Below, in pieces: positions 17,816-26,878 of a stretch of DNA of 44,836 bases. The stretch lies in assembly GCA_964603905.1 (NCBI GenBank), contig CAZRWH010000008.1, forward strand, positions 1 to 44,836. Direction: 5' to 3'. This DNA comes from CAZRWH01 sp964603905 (GTDB lineage: Bacteria > Patescibacteriota > Gracilibacteria > UBA1369 > UBA12470). Within the stretch, counting starts at the first letter, position 1, and the number at the start of each line of letters is the position of its first letter. The notes beneath the pieces were generated by a model. The model was not told the DNA's origin. It did no database searches and was given only the letters and a program-made list of their open reading frames with translations. The translations under genes were made by a program, and so were the position numbers.

Positions 17816-18601
17816 ATGTATCCCATACTCTTCCAAATAGGTCCATTCTCCCTCCACTCATTGTGGCTATGCGTAACGATCGCATTTGTTGCAGGGATTT
17901 TGGTATTTGCAAAGACGGCAAAGAGGCAAAGACTCAATCTAAGCGTCCTTTTCAACCACGGCACGAGCATAATGTTATTCACACTAATAGTCTCTCGATT
18001 TGTTTTTTACATAACAAATCTACAGTTCTTCATGCCAACCTTTAGCATGAACGGCTTACTGAGATTCTTCTATATCTGGGACAAAGGACTTTCTTTCTGG
18101 GGAGCACTACTAGGACTCCTTATAATCATGGCGATTTTCCTAACAAAAAAGCAAGAAGACCTAATGAAATGGCTCGATGCGATCATTATCCCTATAGGTA
18201 TCGGAATTATAATTGCAAACTTCGGACAATTCTTAGACGGACAAGCGTATGGATCACCAACAAACATGCCATGGGGCATCACTTACGAAAGCATTAACGT
18301 GAAATACACCGTGCCAATTCACCCTACACAGCTGTATTCAATGGGTCTCGTGGGCGGAATACTATATTTCCTAAAAAAACACCGCAAATACGCGTTTTTT
18401 GAACAAGATGGGAATACAGCACTAGCAGCAATAACAGTCTACTCATTCACAAGATTCTGGTTAGAATTCCTTAGAGGAGACGATGCCATCGAACTACTAG
18501 GCATCAGACTAACAAGCATTATCGCTTTAATAATTTTCCTAATAACAGGACCTATTTTAAGAAACAAATTTAAAAAATTTAAACAGTCAGAACAACTATG
18601 A
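17816..18601 (+). CDS. lgt: Prolipoprotein diacylglyceryl transferase
   Basis: 261 residues from the ATG at 17816, chosen because the upstream ATG at 17780 only adds repeat-encoded residues. Lgt moves diacylglycerol from phosphatidylglycerol to the lipobox Cys of prolipoproteins. About seven membrane segments are visible. Family landmarks are the YPILFQIGPFSLHSLWL start, NFGQFLDGQAYG (Lgt signature, with Gln for the usual Asn), the HPTQLY motif and FTRFWLEFLRGDD near the end. The window has several substrates (43905-44036, 19181-20926 and perhaps 7923-8846). It ends in TGA overlapping the next ATG (ATGA). Confidence 0.93.
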   Translation: MYPILFQIGPFSLHSLWLCVTIAFVAGILVFAKTAKRQRLNLSVLFNHGTSIMLFTLIVSRFVFYITNLQFFMPTFSMNGLLRFFYIWDKGLSFWGALLGLLIIMAIFLTKKQEDLMKWLDAIIIPIGIGIIIANFGQFLDGQAYGSPTNMPWGITYESINVKYTVPIHPTQLYSMGLVGGILYFLKKHRKYAFFEQDGNTALAAITVYSFTRFWLEFLRGDDAIELLGIRLTSIIALIIFLITGPILRNKFKKFKQSEQL

Positions 18602-19029
18602 ACCCACTAAAACTCCTATCACCATCGTACCTATTTGACACACTTCCAGGACAACAGTTCGCATATTTCTGGGTATGCCTAGTGTTTTTCGTACTTCTAG
18701 TAGCTCTAGGACAATATTTCAGGATCTACATACCAAAAAGCCCGAACAAAAAAGCCTTAAAAAAACTACTTACAAACGTAACAAGCCGACTTAACTGGAT
18801 CGCATTCGCAGGATTTTTATTCCTATATTTCCGATACGAAAACATGCCTTTCCTAGCAATGAGAGTATGGCTAGTAATCATCATTCTAGGCGCACTGTTC
18901 TACCTATGGAAAATCTGGGAGAAAATCTACAAAGTCCTACCTAAAGAACTAAGCAGAAGCGACAAAAAAGACGACAATCTTAAGTACATGCCACGACCTA
19001 AGAAGAAGAAAAAGAAGAGAAGGAAGTAA
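18598..19029 (+). CDS. Small membrane protein with Lys/Arg-rich tail
   Basis: 143 residues. Three hydrophobic segments (about 20-40, 65-82, 87-105) are followed by a charged region and a strongly basic tail beginning PRPKKKK. The start overlaps the lgt stop by four bases, so the genes are translationally coupled. The basic tail could bind RNA, ribosomes or acidic lipids. I do not recognise the family. Confidence 0.7.
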   Translation: MNPLKLLSPSYLFDTLPGQQFAYFWVCLVFFVLLVALGQYFRIYIPKSPNKKALKKLLTNVTSRLNWIAFAGFLFLYFRYENMPFLAMRVWLVIIILGALFYLWKIWEKIYKVLPKELSRSDKKDDNLKYMPRPKKKKKKRRK

Positions 19030-19034
19030 TATTT

Positions 19035-19180
19035 AGTGGACAGTGAACAGTGGAGTTTTGGCATATGACTTAAGACATATGACTTAAGACGTAAGACGAA
19101 TTCTATACTAAATACAAGATACTTGATACCAAATACTTCCCCTCCTTGCTATCTGCTCTTTGCAATTTGCAATCTGCCAA
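19035..19180. repeat. Composite heptad repeat island between convergent genes
   Basis: The whole 151-base space between two convergent genes is made of degenerate 7-base words of four kinds. AGTGGAC/AGTGAAC lies at 19035-19054. CATATGA/CTTAAGA lies at about 19062-19097. ATACTAA/ATACAAG/ATACTTG/ATACCAA/ATACTTC lies at 19105-19139. On the minus strand, TTGGCAG/ATTGCAA/ATTGCAA/AGAGCAG/ATAGCAA runs straight out of the stop codon of the 19181-20926 gene. The word types recur in other spacers (11912, 21495, 33724, 35380). Confidence 0.75.
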
Positions 19181-20926
19181 CTAAATCTCTTCGTAATACC
19201 CATCTCCTTGAGCAAATGAATACCGAAGTGAACTTTTGTCATACCCCATACCCTTAACATCTGTTTTTCGTGCCCAAAGACTACTTCCCCGAGACTCCGA
19301 ATCCACACCTTCTTCAGTCCTTTGAGCACCAACAACCTTGCATTGCCCAGTTGCCCCATCAACAACAGGCATTACCCATCTCATCCCACCTGTCTCAGAA
19401 AAGAACCCCCCAAAAACAGAGGAACCATCTACCTGATATACACTCCCCCCAGCTGGATTATCTGAATCTAATTGGACATAACAAACAAGATCGGCGCTAC
19501 CAGAAGCAATATCTGTATTATAAATACTCAAGATTCCATTATTCTCAGGATCAGACATATCTGGGATACCATCATCCATCGGATTTGCAACATTATTAAG
19601 AAAAACCGCAAACTCTTCACCGAAATGACCATCATGAACAAAGCTATATGCAGTTTCAGTAAAAGGATTCGGCGGCAAACCAACAACTGCCAAACCTTCA
19701 TATTCAAAATCTTGAGACAAAACAAAATCAACCATTTCCTCTTCAACAAAAAGAACTGAGGGCTTATCTTCAAAACCAGCAACAACTATATCTACCCCTC
19801 CTTCTCCACCTTGATGAGAAAATTTAGTGTCAAGACAAGTCGCCAATACGTTTTTTTCGAAATCACCACCAGAATCAGAAGAAGAAATAGTATTACAATA
19901 ATACTTACCGCCATCAGGATTTACTTCAAGCGGATTAAACCATTCCTCTGCAGAAGAAACTTGAACACCACTAGAGAACCTGATCTTTAAGATATTACTA
20001 TTCATATGTTCATCATAATAACCAGGTGCAAAAATCATATCAGACCCCAGTGCAGCAAAATTATGATGCAGTTGATTACCTTTCAACTCTGATTTTTTAT
20101 ATTCAGTTCTAGCAAAAGAATCTTCAAGTACACCTGTAGTTGCATCAAAAATAGCAAACTTATTATAAGCCTCTGACGCAAACATATCCGTTGCCATTAC
20201 AATCAACTTGCCATCCACGATTTCAGCAGAATTTATATTCTCTGTTGACTCAAAAACTTCAGCCGACCCAACGTTATAAACTTTCAAAATATCACCGGTA
20301 TAAGGAGACTGAACAATTACATACATATCGTCCGATCCCATATCACAAAATGGTACACGAACAACAAGCTTGTCTTCAAAAGCATCCTGGACAGAATCTT
20401 CAAAAAAATCAGCAGAAGCCTCTACAACAGGGGTTTCATATCCTTCATCCAAGAACGCAGAATCATAAAAATCAAAAGATTTTGATTTAGAGCAACCATC
20501 ACCAGATGACAAAACAACCGAAACATCAACATCAAACATCAAATTCCCATACAACTCATTCTCACGCTTCTGCAACGAATGACCTGGAATAACATAAGGA
20601 TTTAAGGTTAAAACACCTCCACTGTCAGCCAAAGAAGTTTCAAAATGAGCCCGCCCATCATACCAACTATGAACGATACTCGACTCTAAAATTTCATCAG
20701 CAGATAATATCTCCCCCATTTTTGTTTTAACTGCAACATGAACAACACCAAGCTCACGATCATCATAAAAAACAATCTCACAAGAATCATCAACAACTTC
20801 ACCCGTATCATTAGTATCACTCGTATCATACCTCCCCATCGTATCAGAAGTGTCGGAAGTATCAGAAGTATCAATATCACCATTATTACAACCTATCAAA
20901 GCAGCTAACAGAAACGATTTATTCAT
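19181..20926 (-). CDS. Large lipoprotein with Ser-Asp-Thr linker
   Basis: 581 residues. The N-terminus is a textbook short lipoprotein signal (MNKSFLLAALIGC, Cys13 after LIG). The next 30 residues are low-complexity SDT/TND repeats, a flexible acidic spacer. The rest looks like repeated beta units (several D-x-x-x-G-x-L and VVGLPPNP-type turns), compatible with a beta-propeller or FG-GAP-like ectodomain, but no repeat is clear enough to name. It would be anchored to the membrane by Lgt (present at 17816) and displayed outside. A promoter is at 20951-20978. Its stop leads straight into a heptad repeat. Function unknown. Confidence 0.75.
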   Translation of the reverse strand: MNKSFLLAALIGCNNGDIDTSDTSDTSDTMGRYDTSDTNDTGEVVDDSCEIVFYDDRELGVVHVAVKTKMGEILSADEILESSIVHSWYDGRAHFETSLADSGGVLTLNPYVIPGHSLQKRENELYGNLMFDVDVSVVLSSGDGCSKSKSFDFYDSAFLDEGYETPVVEASADFFEDSVQDAFEDKLVVRVPFCDMGSDDMYVIVQSPYTGDILKVYNVGSAEVFESTENINSAEIVDGKLIVMATDMFASEAYNKFAIFDATTGVLEDSFARTEYKKSELKGNQLHHNFAALGSDMIFAPGYYDEHMNSNILKIRFSSGVQVSSAEEWFNPLEVNPDGGKYYCNTISSSDSGGDFEKNVLATCLDTKFSHQGGEGGVDIVVAGFEDKPSVLFVEEEMVDFVLSQDFEYEGLAVVGLPPNPFTETAYSFVHDGHFGEEFAVFLNNVANPMDDGIPDMSDPENNGILSIYNTDIASGSADLVCYVQLDSDNPAGGSVYQVDGSSVFGGFFSETGGMRWVMPVVDGATGQCKVVGAQRTEEGVDSESRGSSLWARKTDVKGMGYDKSSLRYSFAQGDGYYEEI

Positions 20927-20950
20927 AATAAATATTTAAGAAAGAATGCC

Positions 20951-20978
20951 ATTATACCCTAATTCACTAACTTTGCAA
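20951..20978 (-). promoter_or_regulatory. Promoter of the lipoprotein gene
   Basis: On the minus strand TTGCAA (20978-20973), 16 bases, TATAAT (20956-20951), 24 bases before the ATG at 20926. The -10 is perfect. Confidence 0.6.
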
Positions 20979-20989
20979 CCCCAGGCCAA

Positions 20990-21427
20990 CTAAACAACCA
21001 CCATCGGACACCCACAAACGCCAAGTCGATCTTCAATGTGGACAGCCTCAAGAGATTTAGCACCACCTTCAAGCTGCTTACCAACAAGATTAAAAGTAAT
21101 TCCAATCTCGTACTCGCCGTTATAAATACTGAAATCTATCCAAACAGAACCATCAGGGTTAACATCTAACCTCCAACCTTGCAAATCTATGAGATGCCTG
21201 TCAGAAAGACCAATACGATTTTGACGAGACCATCTGATAATATGACCATAAACAACAGCCCTCAGCATACCCTCAGAAGCACCAAAATACGCTTCCAATT
21301 CAAAATCGATTTTCCTCCAACGGTGAAACCCACTCAATAATTCCGGCGACAAAGGCTTCCCAGGCTCAAAAGGCACTTCCCTATCTTGATTTCCCCTCAA
21401 GGTCAGACTTCCCATAACAATATTCAC
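20990..21427 (-). CDS. Hypothetical protein, possible Cys-Gly-Cys tail
   Basis: 145 residues, soluble, not recognised. The middle has a helix around an RWSRQNR segment and a beta part (GWRLDVNPDGSVWIDFSIYN). The C-terminus is AVHIEDRLGVCGCPMVVV; the VHIED string also occurs near the C-terminus of the 25018-25377 protein, which may be chance. A TTGAAC at 21470-21465 with TATGAT-like bases downstream could be its promoter. It stands alone between the lipoprotein and greA. Confidence 0.55.
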   Translation of the reverse strand: MNIVMGSLTLRGNQDREVPFEPGKPLSPELLSGFHRWRKIDFELEAYFGASEGMLRAVVYGHIIRWSRQNRIGLSDRHLIDLQGWRLDVNPDGSVWIDFSIYNGEYEIGITFNLVGKQLEGGAKSLEAVHIEDRLGVCGCPMVVV

Positions 21428-21494
21428 GATTAAAAACTAGGAGATATCATACACCAAGATTACCGTTCAACATAAGCAAAACTAATAATCAATT

Positions 21495-21522
21495 CTGCTC
21501 TCTGCCATTTGCACTCTGCCAA
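21495..21522. repeat. Heptad repeat abutting the greA stop
   Basis: On the minus strand the greA TAG is followed at once by TTAGTTGGCAGAGTGCAAAT and then GGCAGAGAGCAG, 7-base words like those after the 19181-20926 gene (TTGGCAG, then TGCAA, then GAGCAG). Confidence 0.7.
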
Positions 21523-22014
21523 CTAACTAATCTTCTTAATCTTATAACTCATTTTCCCCGCAGGAACCTTGAACTCTACGACATCACCTACTTTGTGATC
21601 CATAATCGCGCTTCCAACAGGAGATAAGTTCGAAATTTTACTAGCCAAAGGATCAGCCTCTGTAGATCCAACAAGGATATATTCTTCTGGCTCACCTTCT
21701 TTCTTTGCTTTTATAGGGATCAAAACAACTTTGCTTCCAATTTCGACAACTTTACCAGTCTTTTTAGCCTTAACAATCTTTGCGTGTTTGATTTGCTCTT
21801 CAACCTCAAGAATACGCCCTTCAACAAAAGCTTGTTCATTCTTAGCTTCTTCGTACTCAGAGTTCTCAGATAGATCTCCGTAAGAAATAGCTTCTTTAAG
21901 ACGTGCAGCAACTTCTTTACGTCGTGTTGTTTTCAAATATTCTAGATCTTCCTCAAGTTTCTTATACCCTTCCTTGGTTACATAAACCACATTTGGATCA
22001 TCTTTTTTAGGCAT
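21523..22014 (-). CDS. greA: Transcription elongation factor GreA
   Basis: 163 residues, standard length. GreA enters the RNA polymerase secondary channel and stimulates cleavage of backtracked RNA. The N-terminal antiparallel coiled coil carries the acidic tip in DLSENSEYEEAK (about 47-58), and the C-terminal FKBP-like domain has VGSTEADP and SPVGSAIMDHKVGD. It follows rpoD by 20 bases, the spacer holding a repeated ACTAACAAATTA word, so dnaG-rpoD-greA is probably one operon. Confidence 0.95.
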   Translation of the reverse strand: MPKKDDPNVVYVTKEGYKKLEEDLEYLKTTRRKEVAARLKEAISYGDLSENSEYEEAKNEQAFVEGRILEVEEQIKHAKIVKAKKTGKVVEIGSKVVLIPIKAKKEGEPEEYILVGSTEADPLASKISNLSPVGSAIMDHKVGDVVEFKVPAGKMSYKIKKIS

Positions 22015-22034
22015 ATAATTTGTTAGTTAATTTG

Positions 22035-23219
22035 TTAGTTATCTTTGATACGAACACTTGTTGGATGTTCGCGAAGTTTTTGTAAAACTTTGGCCTCAAT
22101 CTGTCTAATACGCTCACGAGTTACTCCAAACTCACGACCAACCTCTTCAAGAGTGTGTCCAATTCCATCTTTCAGGCCAAAACGCATTTCGATAATCTTG
22201 CGCTCACGAGGAGAAAGATATTGAAGCATCTCGTGTATATTCTCCTTGATAAGCTGACGATTTGTAAGCTCTGCAGGAGAAAGTGCATCATCATCCTCGA
22301 TGAAGTCTCCAAGCTTGCTATCTTCCTCAGCACCAACAGGAGCTTCTAGAGAAACAATGTCTTGCGAGATTTTAAGGACGTGACGAACTTTTTTGATATC
22401 CATGTCCATCTCGGCAGCAAGCTCTTCGATAAGAGGCTCACGACCAAGTTCTTGAACAAGTCTACGTTGAGTATGAGTAAGCTTGTTAATCGTCTCAACC
22501 ATGTGCACAGGAATACGAATCGTACGAGCTTGATCAGCAATCGCACGAGTAATCGCTTGTCTAATCCACCATGTAGCGTAAGTCGAGAATTTAAAACCAC
22601 GTTCAGGATCAAACTTCTCAACAGCACGGAAAAGACCGATATTTCCTTCCTGAATAAGATCTAGGAACGAAAGACCACGACCAATGTATTTCTTAGCAAT
22701 ACTCACGACAAGACGAAGATTCGCCTCGGCAAGTTGAGCTTTTGCAGATTGATCACCTTTTTCAATTCTTCTAGCCAAATCTGCCTCTTCCTTTGCAGTA
22801 AGAAGCTTAACTTTTCCAATTTCACACAAGTACATACGAATCGAATCGTTTGCAATTTCTTGAAGCTGAACCGCTTTCTCTTTGGCTTTTTCCTTAGCTT
22901 TTGCCTTTTTGGTAGCCTTAGTTTCACCATCTTCATCGTCAGAAGAGTCATCATCACCGTCATCATCTCCTCCAGCATTTTTACCCCAAATCATTTTGTC
23001 CTTAACATCGATCACCTCAATACCAAGATCCATGAAGAGTGTATAAATCTCATCAAGAAGAAGAACATCCGCTTCAACAGAAGGAATTGCTTTGAGAAGC
23101 TCTTGTTGCGTCACAAAGCCACGATGTCGACCTTTTTTAACGAGATTACGAACCGCCTCAGGGAACTTAGCCAATGTTTCGTCTGAAACACCTGTAATAA
23201 ACTTCTTTGTACGAGCCAT
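22035..23219 (-). CDS. rpoD: RNA polymerase primary sigma factor (sigma-70)
   Basis: 394 residues. Region 1.1 (about 10-75) is followed by an acidic Asp-rich stretch and a Lys/Ala-rich stretch (about 83-115) in place of the large non-conserved region. Then come region 1.2 (DSIRMYLCEIGKVKLLT), region 2 with DLIQEGNIGLFRAVEKFD and the -10 reading FSTYATWWIRQAITRAI, region 3, and region 4 with the helix-turn-helix (TLEEVGREFGVTRERIRQIE). It should read TTGACA/TATAAT promoters, matching those found here. It starts 13 bases after dnaG ends. Confidence 0.97.
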   Translation of the reverse strand: MARTKKFITGVSDETLAKFPEAVRNLVKKGRHRGFVTQQELLKAIPSVEADVLLLDEIYTLFMDLGIEVIDVKDKMIWGKNAGGDDDGDDDSSDDEDGETKATKKAKAKEKAKEKAVQLQEIANDSIRMYLCEIGKVKLLTAKEEADLARRIEKGDQSAKAQLAEANLRLVVSIAKKYIGRGLSFLDLIQEGNIGLFRAVEKFDPERGFKFSTYATWWIRQAITRAIADQARTIRIPVHMVETINKLTHTQRRLVQELGREPLIEELAAEMDMDIKKVRHVLKISQDIVSLEAPVGAEEDSKLGDFIEDDDALSPAELTNRQLIKENIHEMLQYLSPRERKIIEMRFGLKDGIGHTLEEVGREFGVTRERIRQIEAKVLQKLREHPTSVRIKDN

Positions 23220-23232
23220 CCTAGTCGTGTCT

Positions 23233-24966
23233 TTAGGAAATATATTTTGCGTACTCTTGCATCAACCTGGCTTCTGATTCAAGGTCACCATGTTGTCTGG
23301 CGTCTCGGATCTTAGCTGTAAGTTCGGTCTGTTTACGTTTTAAGAAATCTTTTTTCAATTTGAGAATTACATTCTCAAGCTCTAGCTCAACTTCTTCTGC
23401 CCCCCATTCTCCAATTCGATTGTCAACATAAAGCGCGTAAACCTGTAACTTCTCTCTTTCTTCTGCCGAAAGCTCAGCTAAAAGCCCATCGTCGATACAA
23501 GCTCGAGAATTATAATGACTTGCGATCTTTTTGTAAATGTTTTCTGCATTATCATCAAACAGGTTTGAAAAATCGTCCTTCAAACGGCTCGCCAATTGGT
23601 CTTTGAAATTCATAATCATACCCAAGAAATACTCCTGAGCACTGATCTCGCTAACAGGTTTGGACGTCTTCTCTCGCGACACAGGAGCCCTCTTCCCCTT
23701 TTTGAGAACAGCCATACGCTCCTGAAGTTGAGAAATCGGCAAAGAAATTTTCTGAGCCAACTTTTCCATATACGCCTTTTTCTCAACAGGATGCTCAACA
23801 CCCTGCAAAAGCCCAAGATAGAAATCACAAAAATCTTTACTTTCTTGAATAGACGTAACCTCACGATCAAGATAAAAATCCAAATAATATTTCGCGTTTT
23901 TAACCGCTTCACGCCACTCATCAGGTGAACTCTTCACGCATTCATCAGGATCTTTGTATCCAGGGATCGAAATAACTTTCAAGTTCAGACCCAAAGGCTG
24001 TGCATTCTCAATCGCACGCAAGAGCGCCTCTTGACCTGCATTATCCATATCAAAACAGAACGAAATGTTCTTGGTATATCTCTTGAGAAGTTTGAGCTGT
24101 TGCACTGTAAGAGCAGTACCTGACGATGCCACAACATTTTTGACACCAGCCTGATAAGAAGAGATCACGTCCATATATCCTTCAACCACAATCGCCAAAT
24201 CCTCATGCTTGATATCCTGTTTTGCCAAATTAAGTCCATAAAGAACCTTACTCTTGTGATAAACAGCAGATTCGGGTGAGTTCAAATATTTAGGTTGATC
24301 ATCCTTCTTAAGAGCACGCCCCCCAAAAGCAACAACACGCCCCATTGCATCAGATATCGGGAACATTAAACGAAGTCTGAATCGATCATAAACCTTCCCT
24401 CCTGCAGTGTCTTTTGAATTCAAAACACCAGCCTTAATCGCATCAGATTTCTTATACCCTTTATCGAGAAGATATTTATAACCTTCATCAAAGCTATCAT
24501 GCGCAAAACCAATCTTAAATTCCGAAATCATCTCGTCCGAAATACCACGATTACGAACATAAGCAAGCACTTTTTCCTCATTTTTCAGGTTACGAACGTA
24601 CAAATCAGCAAGCTCGGCCTGAAGCTCAGTCAAAATATCACGCTCATCTTTAGAGACCTTCGGCCCTGCAGATTTAAATTTCGCAAGCTCAACACCGGCC
24701 TTGTCAGCCAAAATCTCAAGAGCCCCAGGAAAATCAACACCCTCAATCTCAGAAATAAACTTGAACATATCCCCTCCCTTGTGACATCCAAAACAGTATG
24801 CAAGCTGCTTCTCAGGACTAATCACAAAACTTGGCGTCTTCTCCTGATGGAAAGGGCAACAAGCCTTAAAATTACGCCCAGCCTTCTTCATCTGAACATA
24901 AGGTGCAACAACCTCTTCGATCGTAAGCCGTGATTTGATTTCTTCTATTGGGTCGAGCATTGCCAC
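23233..24966 (-). CDS. dnaG: DNA primase
   Basis: 577 residues. It makes RNA primers at the replication fork. The N-terminal zinc domain has CPFH (Cys37, His40) and CFGC (Cys58, Cys61). The catalytic core carries the TOPRIM motifs VVEGYMD and CFDMDNAGQEA. The C-terminal part is less conserved and would bind the replicative helicase DnaB. The ATG at 24966 gives MAMLDPIEEIK; the Met two codons later is an equally possible start. It leads an apparent dnaG-rpoD-greA operon, an arrangement related to the classical rpsU-dnaG-rpoD one. Confidence 0.96.
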   Translation of the reverse strand: MAMLDPIEEIKSRLTIEEVVAPYVQMKKAGRNFKACCPFHQEKTPSFVISPEKQLAYCFGCHKGGDMFKFISEIEGVDFPGALEILADKAGVELAKFKSAGPKVSKDERDILTELQAELADLYVRNLKNEEKVLAYVRNRGISDEMISEFKIGFAHDSFDEGYKYLLDKGYKKSDAIKAGVLNSKDTAGGKVYDRFRLRLMFPISDAMGRVVAFGGRALKKDDQPKYLNSPESAVYHKSKVLYGLNLAKQDIKHEDLAIVVEGYMDVISSYQAGVKNVVASSGTALTVQQLKLLKRYTKNISFCFDMDNAGQEALLRAIENAQPLGLNLKVISIPGYKDPDECVKSSPDEWREAVKNAKYYLDFYLDREVTSIQESKDFCDFYLGLLQGVEHPVEKKAYMEKLAQKISLPISQLQERMAVLKKGKRAPVSREKTSKPVSEISAQEYFLGMIMNFKDQLASRLKDDFSNLFDDNAENIYKKIASHYNSRACIDDGLLAELSAEEREKLQVYALYVDNRIGEWGAEEVELELENVILKLKKDFLKRKQTELTAKIRDARQHGDLESEARLMQEYAKYIS

Positions 24967-24991
24967 GCAAATAAATGATCTCTGGGACTGG

Positions 24992-25000
24992 ATTTTAGCA
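24992..25000 (-). promoter_or_regulatory. Extended -10 (TGCTAAAAT) upstream of dnaG
   Basis: Minus-strand TGC followed by TAAAAT, 25 bases before the dnaG start; no good -35. The identical TGCTAAAAT lies before the gene starting at 32396. Confidence 0.4.
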
Positions 25001-25017
25001 GAAAAAATCAGATGAGG

Positions 25018-25377
25018 CTAACCAGAAATCACAGGAACATCCTCAATGTGAACACACTTCATGCACCTTTCAGCAAACTGCGCTCTCTCTTCAGGCTTAA
25101 TACGATAAATATTCATAGGATAACAAGACCCCGCATCCTCATTAAACCTAGGACATTTAACCGCCGTACTTCCATCTTCAAAAGTACTAACAATTGGATT
25201 AACATCTATAAAACTATCTAAACGTGTACTCAAAACATCAGGCCCTCCTATAGAATCCAAATAAGCCATATAAAATCCTTCAGGGTAAAGATGTTCAAAC
25301 ACAGCCTGTTTAGACTCTCCAACATCAGGCCCAGAACAAGGAACAGCATTTACACCTACAATCTTTGGTTTATTCAT
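25018..25377 (-). CDS. Small Cys-containing protein, related to 26879-27268
   Basis: 119 residues, not a known family. The second half reads VSTFEDGSTAVKCPRF, then GSCYPMNIY, EERAQF and CMKC near the end. The order FEDG, xxxxC, C, EER, large hydrophobic matches the 129-residue protein two genes upstream, so the two are probably paralogues flanking the ATPase gene. The Cys residues (including CMKC) could bind zinc or an Fe-S cluster. The ATG is preceded by seven A residues and no Shine-Dalgarno. It is last in a three-gene minus operon (129 aa, ATPase, this). Confidence 0.55.
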   Translation of the reverse strand: MNKPKIVGVNAVPCSGPDVGESKQAVFEHLYPEGFYMAYLDSIGGPDVLSTRLDSFIDVNPIVSTFEDGSTAVKCPRFNEDAGSCYPMNIYRIKPEERAQFAERCMKCVHIEDVPVISG

Positions 25378-25398
25378 TTTTTTTATTGTTAAAAAATA

Positions 25399-26853
25399 TT
25401 AAAGATCTTCATACATCCCATCTTCTCCTGGGATTTCATGAACCTGCACGCATTTAGGAGTGTGCTTTCCGAAGCCATCGTTACCAATCAAAATCACAGT
25501 GATGTTCTCGCCATATTTATCAAAAATCTCTACAATTTTTTGACGCAACCATTCATTAATATCAAGCTCCCTAGACAATTCCCTCTTACTACGAAGAATA
25601 TCCCAACCTTTAGTATTCCTGGCATCTTGTGAACAATCAAACCTTATAGCCAAATGAGATTCGATATCCTCAGATACAGAACTAGAAACAGGCTCCAAAG
25701 AATGCTGAGCCAAATCAACATCATCAATAACCACCACTGCCTTTCGATTAGCCAAAGAAAATGGCAATTGTCGACATACACCCCATAAACTCTTCCAACC
25801 CTTAGCATATACAATACGAGAATCTGGATACGCCGCCTGCACACGATCAATCAATCTATTTACAAAGAATGTCTTGCCGATAGCATAATCACCTTTGAAT
25901 AAATGAACCCCTTGAGGCTTACCCACACGCGCACGCAACAGCAACTGCGCCATATCACGATACATTTCTCTCTGCTCAAGTTTTAAAGGTTTACACTCAT
26001 CTTTAACCGCACGAGATACGTCTTCACTCCACAAGAATCTATTAGAAATAGAAAACCAATGTCCTCCAAGTCTCCACGAATCATCATCTTCAATCTCATC
26101 AAATTCATCAACAGACGAAACCGAAGCGTCACGAACACCAATATAATCTGAAAGAGGCTCATGCAATGAATCAATCAAATGCTCCGCTTCAATTGGAACA
26201 ATATTTTCATCATAAAAATCCGGCAAAGCACCAAGACGATCAAAATCCAAAGTTGGCAACTCCACCCCTGTAACAGGCTCACCGTCAACAGAAAACAACT
26301 GCAAATGATCACGACCGGACAAGGCAGCAGATTTTTGCGCACGCCTCATCTTGCTCCTCACTCCACCGTGACCCGATACCTGCTGCAAATCTCGTTTACC
26401 ACCATCAACATGAGCCATTAGCCTAGTCCAATTAGTCACATCCCTCTTATCGGCTGAAATTAATTCCTCAGCTTTTAACTTCAATCTCTCAATCAAATCT
26501 TGCGGATCAAGAGAAACTCCAACCACTGGGTCAATCCACTCTCCAGAAGAATCATTCCAACGATCGTCAGGATCAACTTCAACCTGCAAACCAACCACAG
26601 CATCACAAAGCTCACTCCATTCACCATCTTCCAACTGAATCTCTCCATAAAAAACAATATTACCTCCTATATTAGCAACAGCCTCACGAAAAGCACCAAT
26701 CCCAATACCTGACAAAAACTCCCATTTGTTCAAGTTCTCAATAAGTTTCCCCTCAGGCAATGTAACCCTATGGTTACCTTCGACTTCAAAGAAAGGCCTA
26801 ACAACAACCTCTCCGTCTTGTATTCCACAATTAAGTTTGTGAGATGATTTCAT
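25399..26853 (-). CDS. AAA+ ATPase with large unknown N-terminal region
   Basis: 484 residues. The C-terminal third is a DnaA/DnaC-like AAA+ domain: Walker A GDYAIGKT (321-328), Walker B VVVIDDVD (373-380) and a sensor-1-type VILIGND with Asn458. The N-terminal 300 residues are unlike any family I know, with beta-rich segments at about 10-95 and a charged middle. No membrane segments. Such ATPases load helicases or remodel protein complexes; which applies here is not visible. It lies between the two related small Cys proteins, 21 bases upstream of one and 25 downstream of the other. Confidence 0.65.
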   Translation of the reverse strand: MKSSHKLNCGIQDGEVVVRPFFEVEGNHRVTLPEGKLIENLNKWEFLSGIGIGAFREAVANIGGNIVFYGEIQLEDGEWSELCDAVVGLQVEVDPDDRWNDSSGEWIDPVVGVSLDPQDLIERLKLKAEELISADKRDVTNWTRLMAHVDGGKRDLQQVSGHGGVRSKMRRAQKSAALSGRDHLQLFSVDGEPVTGVELPTLDFDRLGALPDFYDENIVPIEAEHLIDSLHEPLSDYIGVRDASVSSVDEFDEIEDDDSWRLGGHWFSISNRFLWSEDVSRAVKDECKPLKLEQREMYRDMAQLLLRARVGKPQGVHLFKGDYAIGKTFFVNRLIDRVQAAYPDSRIVYAKGWKSLWGVCRQLPFSLANRKAVVVIDDVDLAQHSLEPVSSSVSEDIESHLAIRFDCSQDARNTKGWDILRSKRELSRELDINEWLRQKIVEIFDKYGENITVILIGNDGFGKHTPKCVQVHEIPGEDGMYEDL

Positions 26854-26878
26854 TTTTTTAGTAGATTAAAAAAATATT

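Noticed and set aside
25399..26853. Annotation as DnaA or DnaC
   Set aside because: Only the AAA+ core is similar; no DnaA DNA-binding domain and an unrelated N-terminus.
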